A stretch of 64,000 nucleotides of DNA from NCBI GenBank assembly GCA_024305405.1, contig JAKNDB010000068.1, forward strand, positions 8,348,501-8,412,500, in the 5' to 3' direction. The position numbers were made by a program, and so were the translations under genes. Below are positions 15,281-27,799 of the stretch, one piece after another. Source of the stretch: Dirofilaria immitis. Its lineage: Eukaryota; Nematoda; Chromadorea; Rhabditida; Onchocercidae. The number at the start of each line of letters is the position of its first letter. Position 1 is the first letter of the stretch. The notes beneath the pieces were generated by a model, which saw only the letters and a program-made list of their open reading frames with translations, was not told where the DNA came from and ran no database searches.

Positions 15281-16466
15281 TGGCCATCCAATATAATTAG
15301 TTCCTTTCCACAGTGATCTATCGCCGACTTCGTCACTTATTAAAACGGTCTATAAACCACTAACGCTGAAGACATTTAACGATTAAGATAATCTTGCACA
15401 CCTGACACTTATCACCCACCATATCGTCCAGACCTAATTTCGGTTACTAACATTCTTTGGAAAATCATTCGCAATATGAATACGGACCCTTCTATTGTAA
15501 GCGATAGGATTCGTGATTGTGGGCTTAGAGCTTATTTGCTAACGCTGGGGCCGTACTAATTCTTTTCTCGTTCTTTGACATTTTGGATGTAATCATAACT
15601 ACCTAGCTTGGGTTGTGCTAGGTTTGATTTCATTCTGGTTTCGAGTCATTAATTTTTGAGATTATTGGGGTTTACTGCTCTCTCTTGGTCATGTCAAAGG
15701 ATAAAAATAATGCTATTTTCTTGTCCTTTAGTCTTCACGTCTCCTCAGGACAAGTTTTTTTCTTTTTTCAAATTATCACTAAAAGAGTGTTAAATTTATT
15801 GCAACCAACAAAAATTGTTCCGATAGATTGCTTGTTTGAAATTTTTATTCGTGAAAAGTAAATGTATGCTAAAAGTCAATGATATAAAATGAATGGATAC
15901 GATCAGTGAGATAGATAGAAATGGACAACCTATCTTCAGTTTGCAGTTCGAGATGAGAAAAATCAGATGTCTTTATGGTTGAAGACACACTGGAGTATCT
16001 CTTAAATTGGATTGATTAAAGTGAACATACTATATTCTCTATTTGAGTTTAATTGCTGCTCTTTCAAATTCTTAATTTCTTAAATCGCGAAGGGAAAGGA
16101 TGGGACATAGTTTCTAAATTATTTACTCCATTCTTAAAATTTCTTACGAGCTTTTAAATTTTGTTCAAAAAAGCAGTAGAAAAGTTGATTAGTTATATGA
16201 CTTTGAATTTAATTGGGCTTCTGATAATGCTCATTGGGTATTAATATTAGTACAGCTGCGGATGATGTTATTTATTTATTTATATTCTAAAAGTAATCAA
16301 TAAACTTATATAGGTTTCGATATTTATGATTCACTTGTTTGATGTACATATATCCGGCACATTCAATCTGATCAAACCCACATTATTTTATGGATAAACA
16401 TAACGTAATTATTTTTAGAAACTATTCCTTGATATGGTTGACTAAGAAATAATCTAGGAGGAAACA
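15281..16466. promoter_or_regulatory. Divergent intergenic region, VPS8 / TGF-beta receptor
   Basis: About 1.2 kb between two head-to-head start codons, so it should hold both promoters. No coding exon, tRNA or clear promoter motif was recognised. The sequence is AT-rich with T runs. Confidence 0.5.
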
Positions 16467-19400
16467 ATGTCATTTATTGTTCTCATATTTTCCATAACAG
16501 TAGCGATGGCTGTTAAGAATAGCAGCGATCCCGGATATGATATTCTAAAGTTTATGGAACGATTCCAAGCAAGTCAGTTTTATTGTTTTTAATTTTCTGT
16601 TTTGGATTCTTATGCTGGCAATTATTTGAGAAGTGGGGATGAAAGTATTCTTTGGTTAAGAATTTCCTACAAGAAAGTTTTTTTCCTGCTGGTTTCTGAT
16701 ACGCTATACATGAGTGACAAGTTTACTTAAAAGCGCTAGACGAATAGTTCTCTTTACATGGTTCTTATTCGTAACTGTGTTTTATATTCAAATCATATTT
16801 AAAGAGTTGTTAAAACTTCACCTAACAACAGGAAAGAGATTAATTAGGTTTATACGTAATTATTTATTATTTACACGCAATCCATGAAACTTATTGCATT
16901 GTTTGTCCATTTAATGAAACCTGGTATAATTTTGAAACTATGTGGAATCATATGTTTTGCATAAGAATTGATTTTCAGCTACTTTTCCAGTTATTCATTC
17001 GCATTTCTAAACGCTCTGATTTTTTTCGCAACAGTAACACCGTCATATTGCATAAATACTTGCTAGTATTGTGATTACTAGTATTATGATTTCTTTTTCG
17101 TATGTTTAAATTTAAGATTTGAGAGAACCGATAAATTTATCTGAGGAATTGATTTGCAACTGCTCGTATTCTGGTTGTGGTGCAGAGATTGCTCGTTTTT
17201 TGGGAAATAATTACTCAAAATTTTGTCGTTCCACCAGTGGGATATGTTACAAACGTTTACTGCCCGATCGATCGGTCATCTTAAGGTTAGTGCTGGTATG
17301 TTTTCGAATATTTATATAATAGAAAGAAAATTACTTTTTGCACATTGTTATACACTGTTTTTGTGGCAATCAATGGAAAATGTAAGAGAGCGATACGATT
17401 CGGAGTATCCAATTTCTGAAGCATTATTCTGCATTCCTATGTGATTTGTCTTTCCGTTTTATTTTATAGAGGCAAAGTTCATTAGGAAATCATCAATAAA
17501 AGAAGTGAGTTACAAGTAAATGACACTTTCAGTTGTCTGGGCAAAGATGCCAGCCCTGATTTGCACTGTCGAGCCAAGCAACCAATGAATGATGGAAGTA
17601 TGATGCAATGTTGTTGGAATTATTCATTCTGCAATGGAGCTCTAGATTTGAATTCAGTAAATGATTATAGTTCGGTAAGATCCCATTGCATTCTTTCATT
17701 TATCAGAATTCTGTATTCATAATTTTCGATTACTGAGGCAACAATGTATACCATGAAGAGCTATTGTAAACTATCGATATACTATGAAGAGCTATTGTAA
17801 ACTATCTTTTCGATTTTATACGGAAACATAAAAATTGTATGCCCTGTTTTGACAATAGTAACAAAATTTGTAGAAAAACTGCATAAATAATAGCAATTTT
17901 TTTCTAATGCACTAATTTTTTACACTGATATGAATTTTAACTGCTTTTTTTTTATTTTCGTTCAGTTTCAGGATAATAATATAACTTTAATTCGCTATTT
18001 GGTTATTTTTTTGATAGGAACTATCATTTTTGCGTTTTCTGTTTTCTTAGCTTTTGCTTGGACTAACAAACCACTGAAGCGTTGGATATTTTATTGGGCA
18101 CACCATGGCGAGGAACGATCTGAAGTGTAAACAGTCATCTTTATTTTTCATATATGTATTAATCAAAGGAGATATTAAGGATAGTTGACCATTCAGTGCA
18201 ATTTAGTTCTCTTAATGGCATTTTGCTCTTTTCTTCATAGTTTTCTCATTTGCAACAGATTATCATATCAGCTATTAATCCTAATGTGTCAGTTTTTAGA
18301 TTAGAATGATCTGTTGTCATTATTTCGCTTCATGAGGAATTTTTTCGAATATATTTTGCAATGATTTAATGCTAAGAATTAAATTCTAAAAATTGTTTTG
18401 CCGTTATTTATTCTTGACTCAGTATAATAATAATGTTTTATGTTGTGTTTTAAGTACTGGAAAAGAAAAGTTATTGATGAACTCAATGGATGCCTTAGGA
18501 CATTTGAGCGATTTATTATATAATTTAGATGATTCTGCCACCACCGGCTCTGGTTCAGGTACACCTTCCAACCGTTATTGATTATTCAGTTAAGTAAATC
18601 TTTTAATGAAATGCAATTTAATAAATCCATGGAATCTCTAGTTAGAGTGATAAAGAAGAGCAGCGGAAAAAAGCATTTTGTTAGGTAGCTTGGGTGATTA
18701 AAATAATTATTCTTTTAACTTTTTTACTGTTATTCTTTAACTGTCCTAGTAAAGACTTTTCTCCGGTCTCTTTCTTTCTTCATCGCTGTAGCTAGAGATG
18801 TAATGAATTTGTAGTTTCAATCGCGATATCTTATTAAAAATTAAAACAGAATAATATTATAATCTATGGTTAGAGAAATAATGCAGTAAAATCTCAAATT
18901 TTCAGGGTTTCCATTACTTGCTCAACGTACTATCGCTCGTCAAATTGAACTACAGAAAGAAATTGGACAAGGACGCTTTGGAGAAGTGATTTTTCTTAAG
19001 AAAAAAGATAATATCTTCATTTTTTCTTTAATTTGTTACATCTTAATACATTTCGATGATTCGGTTTGGCATCGCAGGTATGGTTGGGTTATTGGAGAGG
19101 TGACGAAGTCGCTGTGAAAATCTTTAGTTCACGTGATGAAAGATCATGGAATCGAGAAGTTGAGATTTTTCAAACAAATCTTCTCAGACATCCAAATTTG
19201 CTGCGCTTTATTGCTTCTGACAATAAAGGTATCGAATTTTGTAGTATTAGTCATGTTTTTCTTTACTCGATGTATGACTTGTTATTTTTGGATTTGCAAC
19301 TACAGATATGCTTAAATTTGCAGTAAATTGACAGAAAATTTAATACAAAGATTTGCTAGATGCAAAAATTTGTGATAGACCTACAAAAAGAATTTACCTG

Positions 19401-22016
19401 TAGTAAATTTTCTATTATTGATTATTTGTTTAATAACAGCAGTTTCCTTTCTATCTAACTCTTTCCATGGTAAACGACCAGCAATGAACTCAATTAACAT
19501 ATACATCATTGACTTAATATTTATTTAATTTCTTCTTATTCAAATTTTGAATAAATGACAAAACAGAAATGAGTGTCCAGATAGCTTTATTGATCGTATC
19601 TTTAATAACATTGGAGAACAAAGATTTATAATCCGAGTAATTTGGCATGTTTTTAAAATTCTTGTTAAATTTCAATTTGTAAGCTCAATCTTGTGTAATT
19701 AATTACGGTATTATCTTATGAATTATGATTAATTTGGCAATTTATGGTGAATAATCCCTTTTTATAGTTTTCAATGCCAAATATTGTCATTTTTTAGTAA
19801 TTTTCATAAGTTTTAACAGCTCGTAAATATTGTCATAATGTCTGGAATTTTCTGAGTCTGCGATAATATCATTATGGTAACAGTCACTTCTGGAAGTACT
19901 ACCCTCTTATTTCTTTTTCATTTATCTTGGAATATGTAATACTATTGTCCACTAATTAGTTATGCTCTTAATTACATAGATTATCCTGACGTCCTTGTTC
20001 CAAATGTTCATGCACATTAACGTTGCAATATGCGACAGTACTACGAAATGAACGCGTTCACGTTGCTTGCGTAATTTAAGCGCTCTTTTTTCTTTCATGG
20101 CAACCTAAAAAGCTTAAAAGATATTTTGCATTATTCTAGAAATATTTTGTTTAACAAATTATATTTTGAAGAATCTGCAACTTTTTCTTATATAAGTAGG
20201 AAAATATACGGGAAGCAATATTTCGCAAATATCCACAGTGTAGGTTAGGCATTTATTAGATTTGATGAATTCAGTGGGTATATTCTAAGTGCTATAGTGA
20301 AGCAGAAAGATTGATTGTATCAGAGTAGTTTCTCTTAATGTCTTGAAGACTTTTAAAAAGTTTTATGTGATTGACGTGCATTCCATAATTGTCAAGAAAT
20401 TTATGCAGATCACTGTTTTTTTGTGTATATATCTATATTTCAATGGTACATAATTTAAAGATACTGGAACGAGTACACAGCTGTGGTTGATAACTGAATT
20501 TCATGAACATGGTTCTCTTTATGATTATTTGTTCGCAAATGTTGTCAGCGAACCAGTAATGCTGCAAATGATACGCAGTATTGCAGTTGGCTTGTCTTTC
20601 TTACACAATGAAATTCCTGGTCCACGCGGCAAGTTTTTCAAAAAATAACTGCAATATGCGACAACTCTAACAGAAGTATTTTTTGATCATTGTAGGAAAC
20701 CAGCAATTGCTCATCGTGATCTAAAATCGAAGAACATCTTGGTCAAGTCGGATCTAACTTGCGTGATTGCTGATCTCGGTTTGGCAGTGCGTTACATGAG
20801 TGGTGAAATAAATGTTCCAGATAACAACAAATGTGGTACTGTCGTAAGTTTTATCTTAAATGTGATTAAAGGCGAAAGAGGCAGACGAAACAGTTGCATA
20901 TTTTTCAGTATTCCCATACAGTTATTAAAGTTTTGTTTGAATTTCGAAATGAAATTTCCTCATATGCCGTTTTCAATTTAGTATAGTATAATAAAGGAAT
21001 GAAATCTTGTTATTAAGAAAAACAAAAATAGTTTCATTCTCGCTCTAAATCAAGTAAGCTTTCAGCGATAAATACCCACTGTATTTCTCTTAGTAATTTT
21101 GTAATGTTATCTTACGGGAAGATATATAATATATGGCAAAAATATCTCAATTAAAATAACAAAGTGATGCTTGTGGTTCAAATTTATATTGAATCAACAT
21201 TTATTATTTCTGCAGGTTTTATCTCCATTAAAGAAGAATAGACAAACACAATAAATTGTTTTTGTTATCGTCTGATAGATATCATTAATTTATTATTGTT
21301 TTTATAGCGTTATCTGGCACCTGAAATATTAGAGGGTAGTTTCCACGCGAGTCATTTCGAAGCCTATAAAACTGCTGATATGTATGCGATTGGTCTTATT
21401 GTCTGGGAGATTATGTGGAGATGTGGAAATCAGGGTGAGACTATTTGGTTGTTCATGAAATTACTTGCGTTGAGTCGCATATATTTTCTGATTTTTATTC
21501 ATCTAAAATCTGATTTGTATAAAATATTTTATTGAAATTGAATTACATATATCTTAGTATTTATTCATCTAAATTAGTAATTTTGCAGAAAAAGTAAGGC
21601 CGTTTGAGCTACCATATTTTGATTGTGTAGGCCGAGATCCAACAATGGAGGAAATGAAATTGTGTGTCTGTGTACAGAAGCGACGACCTATTGTTCAAGA
21701 ACATTGGGTAAATGATAGGGTTTGTATTTTTCTGTTTATAGTTTTTTCGAATTGGAATTTCCTATTCTATATTTCATTTAATAGCTACAATATTGCGATT
21801 TACTTAAGCACTAAGCTTGCTGAAATTTGGAAGATATTAGATGTGATGAAGATTCTTTAATGATATAACTTTGAGATATTTCAGGTGATGGGAGGAGTAT
21901 TGCAAATGATGCAGGAGTGCTGGACGGAATCGCCAGTATGTCGGCTTACGGCAATGAACGTTCGTAAAGCAGTGGATCGTCACGCAGCCAGCATAGGTTG
22001 GAAAGTTCGAAGTTAG
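16467..22016 (+). CDS. TGF-beta superfamily type I receptor serine/threonine kinase
   Basis: A membrane receptor that phosphorylates R-Smads after activation by a type II receptor. The start at 16467 opens a signal peptide ([13 protein letters not shown]). The Cys-rich ectodomain exons are at 17117-17285 and ~17532-17673, ending in the type [10 protein letters not shown] finger. A transmembrane exon at ~17965-18128 ([19 protein letters not shown]) follows. The GS box is at ~18455-18559 (TTGSGSG, joined by splicing to [13 protein letters not shown]). The kinase has a glycine loop GQGRFGEV, lysine in [14 protein letters not shown], the type I variant DLGLAV in place of DFG, and LAPEIL. The L45 loop reads [13 protein letters not shown], closer to the activin/TGF-beta class than to the BMP class. 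Caenorhabditis has SMA-6 and DAF-1; I cannot say from sequence alone which is the orthologue. Introns include one of about 1.2 kb (19.2-20.46 kb). No frame break was found. Confidence 0.92.
17747..17806. repeat. Two-copy tandem repeat, period 31, in a receptor intron
   Basis: Two near-identical copies containing ATGAAGAGCTATTGTAAACT lie end to end in the intron before the transmembrane exon. It is probably a simple local duplication. Confidence 0.75.
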
Positions 22017-22220
22017 CTGACAAAATATCGTCGCAAATCTTGAAGTATAAATTCTTTATTTGGATTTTTTGTGATGGATTTTGATGCTGAGATGAATGCT
22101 TGAATTATGGATAGATTATTGAAATCTTGACTAACTGTTATCCTCTTTTAGCTATACCCGTCCCTATAGTTCGTTACATTATTGAAACGCGGTAAAGAGG
22201 AAAAGGAACTGAAAGAATTG

Positions 22221-22692
22221 ATGTGGAATAATAAAGCAGTCGTTGGTATGGATTTAAATCGTTTAGAAAACATTTGAGTAGTTTAGTTTTTGGAGCGTAT
22301 ACAATTAAAAAGAAACGTTGACACAATGTATCGTGCGGTTAAAACGCAGCATTGTATTTTGTCTGTTGAATCTGATATGATTAGAGAAGTTTTGCACCAG
22401 TAAGTTTCTCTTCTTCAGCAACATACTTTTGTTTATATCCTTAGATTGTAATTAATTGTGCCCTTAGGTATGTTATCTATTGATAAAAATTGCATTGCAC
22501 TATTTTTTTGTGTTGTCATAGTACATTACTAGCATTTTTAATTCATCCTTAGACATTCTGCTTTCCAGATGGCAGTACTATGTGGAGATATTATGTGGAT
22601 TCATATTTATTTATGTCATGTTTGTGAAACGAATTTATCAGTCGAAGTACTGTACGTTTCACTATGTTCCACTTCTTCAGACTAGTAGTTAG
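22221..22692 (+). CDS. Small unrecognised protein with C-terminal membrane segment
   Basis: Not recognised as a named family. Open reading begins about 165 bp after the receptor stop; the first usable ATG is at 22221, although the frame is open back to an acceptor at 22167. A highly charged helical stretch (KRGKEEKELKELMWNN) is followed, after a probable short intron, by ERIQLKRNVDTMYRAVKTQ and SDMIREVLHQ. A good donor at about 22399 splices to an acceptor before ~22570, giving WQYYVEILCGFIFIYVMFVKR, which is a single hydrophobic segment near the C-terminus with basic residues after it. This suggests a tail-anchored protein. The join at 22245/22287 is out of phase by one base in a T run. The close tandem spacing could mean an operon with the receptor. 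The protein is plausible but not proved. Confidence 0.45.
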
Positions 22693-23023
22693 AATGCTTT
22701 CTATTTAGAAAAGGCTTCGTTAATCTCTTCACCGCACAGAATATTCTAGGATTGCTTCCTTTTGCTTGTCATTGATTTCTCATAAAGTTTATCCCTGATT
22801 CTTTATTCTTTTACATCCTTAAAATTTCAGAATAAATAATATGAAAATAATAACTAAATGCATTAACTGTCTAGAATGAAACAGATTGGATGATTAAACT
22901 ATTACATAATATTTTGTATTGTGAAGCTCTTTTGGGTCTATTAGATCAAACAGTTTTTTTTTTTTTAAAGGTGCGACTTCAAAAAAATACCAAAGAAATA
23001 TGACGTTTGACGGAAGTTGAAAA
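22693..23023. other. Short intergenic region between convergent genes
   Basis: The 3' flanks of the small membrane protein gene and the elongase gene. Nothing recognisable beyond AT-rich sequence and a T run near 22960. Confidence 0.5.
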
Positions 23024-24503
23024 TTATTGGTTCTTTATCTTTTTATCAGATTTGCGGAAGTAATTAGAGATGAAATACTGAATAAAAAGTATCGCAAAAG
23101 TGACATACAGCATAGTACCGAAGAGTAGATTCTGCATAGATTGTTGACATCTGAAAATAGACTTTATCTTCAATTAGAATCTTCTTGGATTAATACAATT
23201 ATTACTTCCAATTTGAAGCTACATGAATATTATTTCGTAAAGGAACAATTCTGTTGAAATGACGAATTTCAGAGGAGGAATCCTGAAAATTTGTTAAAGG
23301 CAATTACCTAATATAAAGCGGACAAACATCATGGAGACTTACGGCAAACTAGTTTCAGTTTTGATTTTATAGATGTAAGTCAAGATACCAATTCCCGCAA
23401 ACATTTGAGCTATCTGAATTGTAGTCAGTATCATGGATATTGCCCTGAAATGTCAATATGTGAAATCTGAAGTTGAAATCATTATAGAGGATTTCCATAT
23501 AAATCAGGTGAGAAAAGAGTAACGAAGATGTGAACTTACTGATCCATAAACATTCTAAGAGAAATATATGTTTTGGAAATCCTTACTTGGGTGGTCGTAT
23601 TCCATAAGATGTAACTGCGAAATAGGTATACATGGCGGAATGTACGAGAAAGTTCATGATGATAAACATTTTTCCTGAACCCGTATTTTCGGCACCTGCA
23701 ATTTAGCAAGCGGATTATGAAAATTCTTAAATTATCCTTAACTCATACTGGTGACAAATCATTCCTTAAGCTGTAGAAAGACTTTCACAGTATAAAATTT
23801 TCTCGTGAGATAAAAATCCGACATAACAAATTACCCGAGTGAGCAGTATAAATAAGTACTGAAGCATGGTGATAATAATGCAAAAATATGAGAGGTTTTT
23901 TTGAGGATGATGAATAGCGTATCGCCAAGCTCCACGACTTTTGACCAGAGAAATAAATATGCCCAATAAGCTGCAACGTCAGTGGGATTTACCGAATAGC
24001 ATAGGGATGGATAGATTCCTTCGTAGAGTAGTGAGTGAATCATCTGCTGAAAAAGCATTGAAACTATTATTGCTATTTAGAGATGGACAGACATTTAGTT
24101 AATGCATGTAAACAAGATAGCAGATAATATCTGGTTCATGCTGAAATATAATGTTTCTCATATTGTGGAAAAAGAGAAATGAAGAAGCTTTAATGAAATA
24201 GGTTGAATGGGCCAAGTAAGTAGTAATACATACTTCACTAAAGCGAATGAAGCCAAAAGTGTTAAAGAGAGCAAGTGAAAGATTCCAAATGAATAAAGGC
24301 CAGTGTAGTTTGAAAGCAGATCGATGTTTCATGAAGTATTGGATCAACTTGATAATGAAGAAGTAGCCTATCGAAACATTTATCGTTTGATACCAATTTT
24401 CTTGCATGCATATTGTTTTCTGAATTGGGTCATCCACTTTTTCGAATGGTAGAGCATATCTGTGATTGTGATTAAGAGGAAACAGATTATTATCATCGTC
24501 TTT
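23024..24503 (-). CDS. ELO-family very-long-chain fatty acid elongase (ELOVL6-like)
   Basis: A multi-pass ER 3-ketoacyl-CoA synthase that adds two carbons to fatty acyl-CoA. Exons on the minus strand read RYALPFEKVDDPIQ and ENWYQTIN (near 24.4 kb), FKLHWPLFIWNLSLALFNTF, then FLWSKVVELGDTLFIILKK. The catalytic His box LHYYHHASVL comes next but one frame over, because a T7 run at 23896-23902 adds one base. Later exons give FIIMNFLVHSAMYTYFAV (23.6 kb) and QIAQMFAGIGILTYIYKIKT (23.4 kb). The last exon ends in KKIKNQ, with Lys at -3 and -5 as in a KxKxx ER retrieval signal. The LPFEK, ENW and KxxELGDT pattern fits the ELOVL6 class. The first exon and start codon were not found; 24503 marks the limit of open frame. 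Confidence 0.85.
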
Positions 24504-25654
24504 TGTGATTTGTTTACAAGTTTACTCCACAAATTTATAACCGAGAAAATAACTCATTTTCGAAGAATTTTCATCTTCCAACTTATAATTACCAACATCT
24601 AACACGTATTTGATATAAATTTGCATTGCAGCAAAGGATAGAAGAACGTGTCATTCGATATTAAGAATTAAAGAATACCAATGTCACAATTACATCATGG
24701 GGAATACTAAACTTCTACAATAAAATATTACAGTAATCAAAGCAGAACATTCAGCTATAAAATAGTGCCATCTATTTAAATATAAAGGAGCAATTAATAA
24801 CAACTCTCAATAAAAATATAATGTCGTAACTCCACTCCTAAAATGTGATGCCTATTAAAGCCTGAAAAGACATGGGATGAAATTTGGAAAATTTTTCTTG
24901 CTCCACTGGCGAGAAAAAGATACAATCTAGCTATTATACTTCAGTTTTGCTGATCATGAGTTTATTTTCTATATTTTATTCAATCTCTTTAGATATACCT
25001 TTAAAAAAGGGAAAGAATTGCAAACATGTCATAGTAACAAAATATTTGAAGATATGAAAATAACTTCAGGAAAATTTTAGCAATGCTTTAAAAGATCTAA
25101 TAACGAGATGATAATTTTAGGTGTAAAAGTGAATGAATATATGAGTACCGGTATTTGTAGTCGACATAAAGACTGGATGAATTGTTCCTATACAATTCAA
25201 AATCATTCAGTGCGAACATAGTGTAATAGCGACGTGAATTTGAGCACTGATCAATGAGAAACTGTAATTATTCCGGTTTAGCAATGGATAAATATAATAA
25301 TTTGTCTGAATAATTTAAATGGAATGCTTCGAATTGATTTTTTTATTCTATACGCATCGTTCATCTTACTTCTAATTCTCAGCAAAACTCTTCTCTAGAA
25401 GAAAAAAGAAATAATTTTTAGAGCTATTTCTTCAACATACTTTTTTTTGCCGAGAGCTAGCAAAGCATGAGCGCTCTTTCGTTCACTACACTCCAGTCGG
25501 TATTGATGAAATAGAAAGACTATTGATTAAGGACAACACAATTTCATCAACTATAAGAGCAAATTTTAACTATAATAATAGATGAATGAGTTATGATGAA
25601 AGTTCCAAAATTATAGCCTTCGAAAAACTAGGACGTTGTGATGACGAGATATCT
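24504..25654. other. Intergenic region left of the triplet array
   Basis: No gene recognised. It contains one copy (about 25174-25345) of a block that recurs, diverged, on the other side of the triplet array. Confidence 0.5.
25174..25345 (+). repeat. Left copy of diverged direct repeat flanking the triplet array
   Basis: This block matches 27800-27995 in the same orientation. Shared landmarks in order are a TGAATTGTTC-type start, CATTCAGTGCGAA, TGAGCACTGATC/TGAGCACATGCG, GAAACTGTAAT/GAAATTGTAAT, and TCTGAATAATTTAAATGG/TCTGAATAATTTAAAGGG. The copies differ by many substitutions and by a roughly 20-bp gap. Confidence 0.7.
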
Positions 25655-25675
25655 GTTGCTGTCACTATTGCTGCT

Positions 25676-25734
<59 letters not shown>

Positions 25735-25881
25735 AACTGCAGCGGCTAGCTGCTGCTGCTGCTGCTACTGCTGCTGCAGCGTGCAACTGCTGCAGCTGCT
25801 AGCTGCAGCAGCGGCAGCGGCTGTGCAGCGGCTGTAGCGGCAGCGGCAGCGGCGGCAGCTAGCGGCAACAGCGCGGCGGCA

Positions 25882-25913
<32 letters not shown>

Positions 25914-27460
25914 GGCGGCGGCGGCGGCAGCGGCAGCGGCAGCGGCGGCAACAGCAGCAGCAGCAGCGGCAACGGCGGCAGCAGCAGCGGCGGCAGCAGC
26001 GGCAACGGCAGCGGCCGGCAACAGCAGTAACAGCAGCGGCAGCGGCGGCAGCGGCGGCAGCGGCGGCAACAGCGGCGGCAGCGGCGAGCGGCAGCGACGG
26101 CGGCAACGAGCAGCGGCAAGCGGCGAGCAGCAGCGGCAGCGACAACAGCGGCAACTGCGCAGCAGCGACAGCAGCGGCGGCGGCGAGCGGCAGCGGCGGC
26201 AGCGAGCGGCGGCGACGGCAGCGGCGAGCAACGGCAACCGGCAGCGGCAACGGCAACGGCAGCAGCAGCGGCGGCAACAGCAGCAGCAACAGCGGCAGCG
26301 GCGGCGGCAGCGGCGAGCAGCGGCGGCGGCAGCAGCAGCGGCAGCGGCGGCGGCAGCAACAGCGGCAGCAGCGGCAGCGGCAGCGAGCGGCAGCGGCGGC
26401 AACAGCGAGCGGCAGCGGCAGCCGGCGGCAACGGCAGCAACGGCGGCGAGCAGCGGCAACGGCGGCAACAGCAACAGCGGCGGCAGCAACAGCAGCGGCG
26501 GCGGCAACAGCAGCAACGGCAGCAGCAACGGCAGCAGCAACGACGGCAGCGGCGGCAGCGGCGGCGGCAGCGGCAACCGGCAGCGAGCGGCAACAGCGGC
26601 AACGACAACGGCAGCAGCGGCAGCAGCAGCGGCGGCAACGGCAGCAGCAGCAGCGGCGGCAGCAGCGGCGGCGGCAGCGAGCGGCGGCGGCGGCGGCAGC
26701 GACGGCGGCAGCGGCAGCGGCGGCGGCGGCGGCAGCGGCGGCAGCGGCGGCGGCGGCAGCAGCAACGGCAACGGCGGCGGCAGCGGCGGCAGCAACGGCA
26801 GCGGCAGCGGCGACGCGGCAGCGGCAACGGCAGCAGCAGCGGCAGCAGCGGCGGCAGCAGCAGCGCAACGGCGGCAGCAGCGGCAGCGGCGGCGGCGGCA
26901 ACCGGCAGCGGCAGCAGCGGCGGCAGCGGCGGCAACAGCGGCGGCGGCAGCGGCGGCGAGCGGCAGCAGCAACGGCGGCGGCGGCGGCGGCGGCAGCAGC
27001 GGCAGCGGCAGCGGCAGCGGCGGCAGGCAAGCGGCGGCAACGGCGAGCGGCGGCGGCGGCGGCAGCGGCGGCAGCGGCGGCAGCGGCAGCGGCAACGGCA
27101 GCAACAACGGCGGCAGCAGCAGCGGCAGCGGCGGCAGCGGCGGCGGCAACGGCAGCGGCAGCGGCGGCAGCGGCAACGGCAACGGCAGCGGCAACGGCGA
27201 GCGGCGGCAGCGGCAACGGCAACGGCGGCAGCAGCGGCGGCGACGGCAACCGGCGGCGGCAGCGGCAGCGGCGGCGGCGGCGGCGGCAACGGCGGCAACG
27301 GCGGCGGCGACGGCGGCAACGGCGGCAACAGCGGCGGCAACGGCGGCGGCGGCGGCGAGCAACGACGGCGGCGGCGGCGGCGACGGCGGCGGCGGCAACG
27401 GCGACAGCGGCAGCGGCGGCAACAACGGCGGCGGCAGCAACAATGACAACCGACCGGCGG
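25655..27460. repeat. 1.8-kb imperfect GC-rich triplet array (GCN/GGC/AAC)
   Basis: It starts with a perfect (TGC)18 at 25681-25734, changes polarity near 25800 from CTG-type to CAG/CGG-type on the plus strand, then runs to about 27445 as a mixture of AGC, GGC and AAC triplets with scattered one-base slips (AGCGAGC). Base composition is about 70% G+C by eye, against about 30% around it. Read on the minus strand it gives long open frames of poly-Ala/Val, Leu/Pro or Cys/Arg. The slips move the phase between all three frames, no frame holds a unique sequence, and no splice or family evidence exists, so I treat it as non-coding low-complexity DNA. At its right edge (27460-27550) the triplets decay to GTT/ACT/GCT. 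Confidence 0.9.
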
Positions 27461-27799
27461 CACCAGCTAACGGTTGGTTGTCACCTATCGTTATTGCTAC
27501 TACTTCCACTACTATTATTGTCACTGTCGCTGTTGCTGCTGATGTTGCAACTATCCACGGCCAGATATAACCTCTACTAATACGACAACAAATGCAATCA
27601 TCAATAGTGCAGGAAAGTAATGAATAATGAATAATGAGAAAAATATGAAGGAAATAGAAGGAGGAGGTAGGAAAGACGAAAGCCGGATCTAGGTCATTCA
27701 TTGTCTGACGAGTATCATTGTCTTCATGATGACATATATATGGTTTACACTATTGGACGGATCACTGCAGTGTGATCGATGTGATGTTGCAGAGATCAT

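Noticed and set aside
15033..15296. Plus-strand open frame over the VPS8 start
   Set aside because: Antisense shadow of the first two VPS8 exons, whose acidic sequence matches the family.
25586..25837. Plus-strand open frame running into polyalanine at the array start
   Set aside because: It is open only because of the TGC repeat; the short unique part has no recognisable family.
25746..27701. Three long overlapping minus-strand open frames (about 490-650 residues) in the triplet array
   Set aside because: They consist only of Ala/Val, Leu/Pro or Cys/Arg from the repeat, overlap in all frames, and have no unique domain or splice evidence. Open frames are expected from stop-free triplets.
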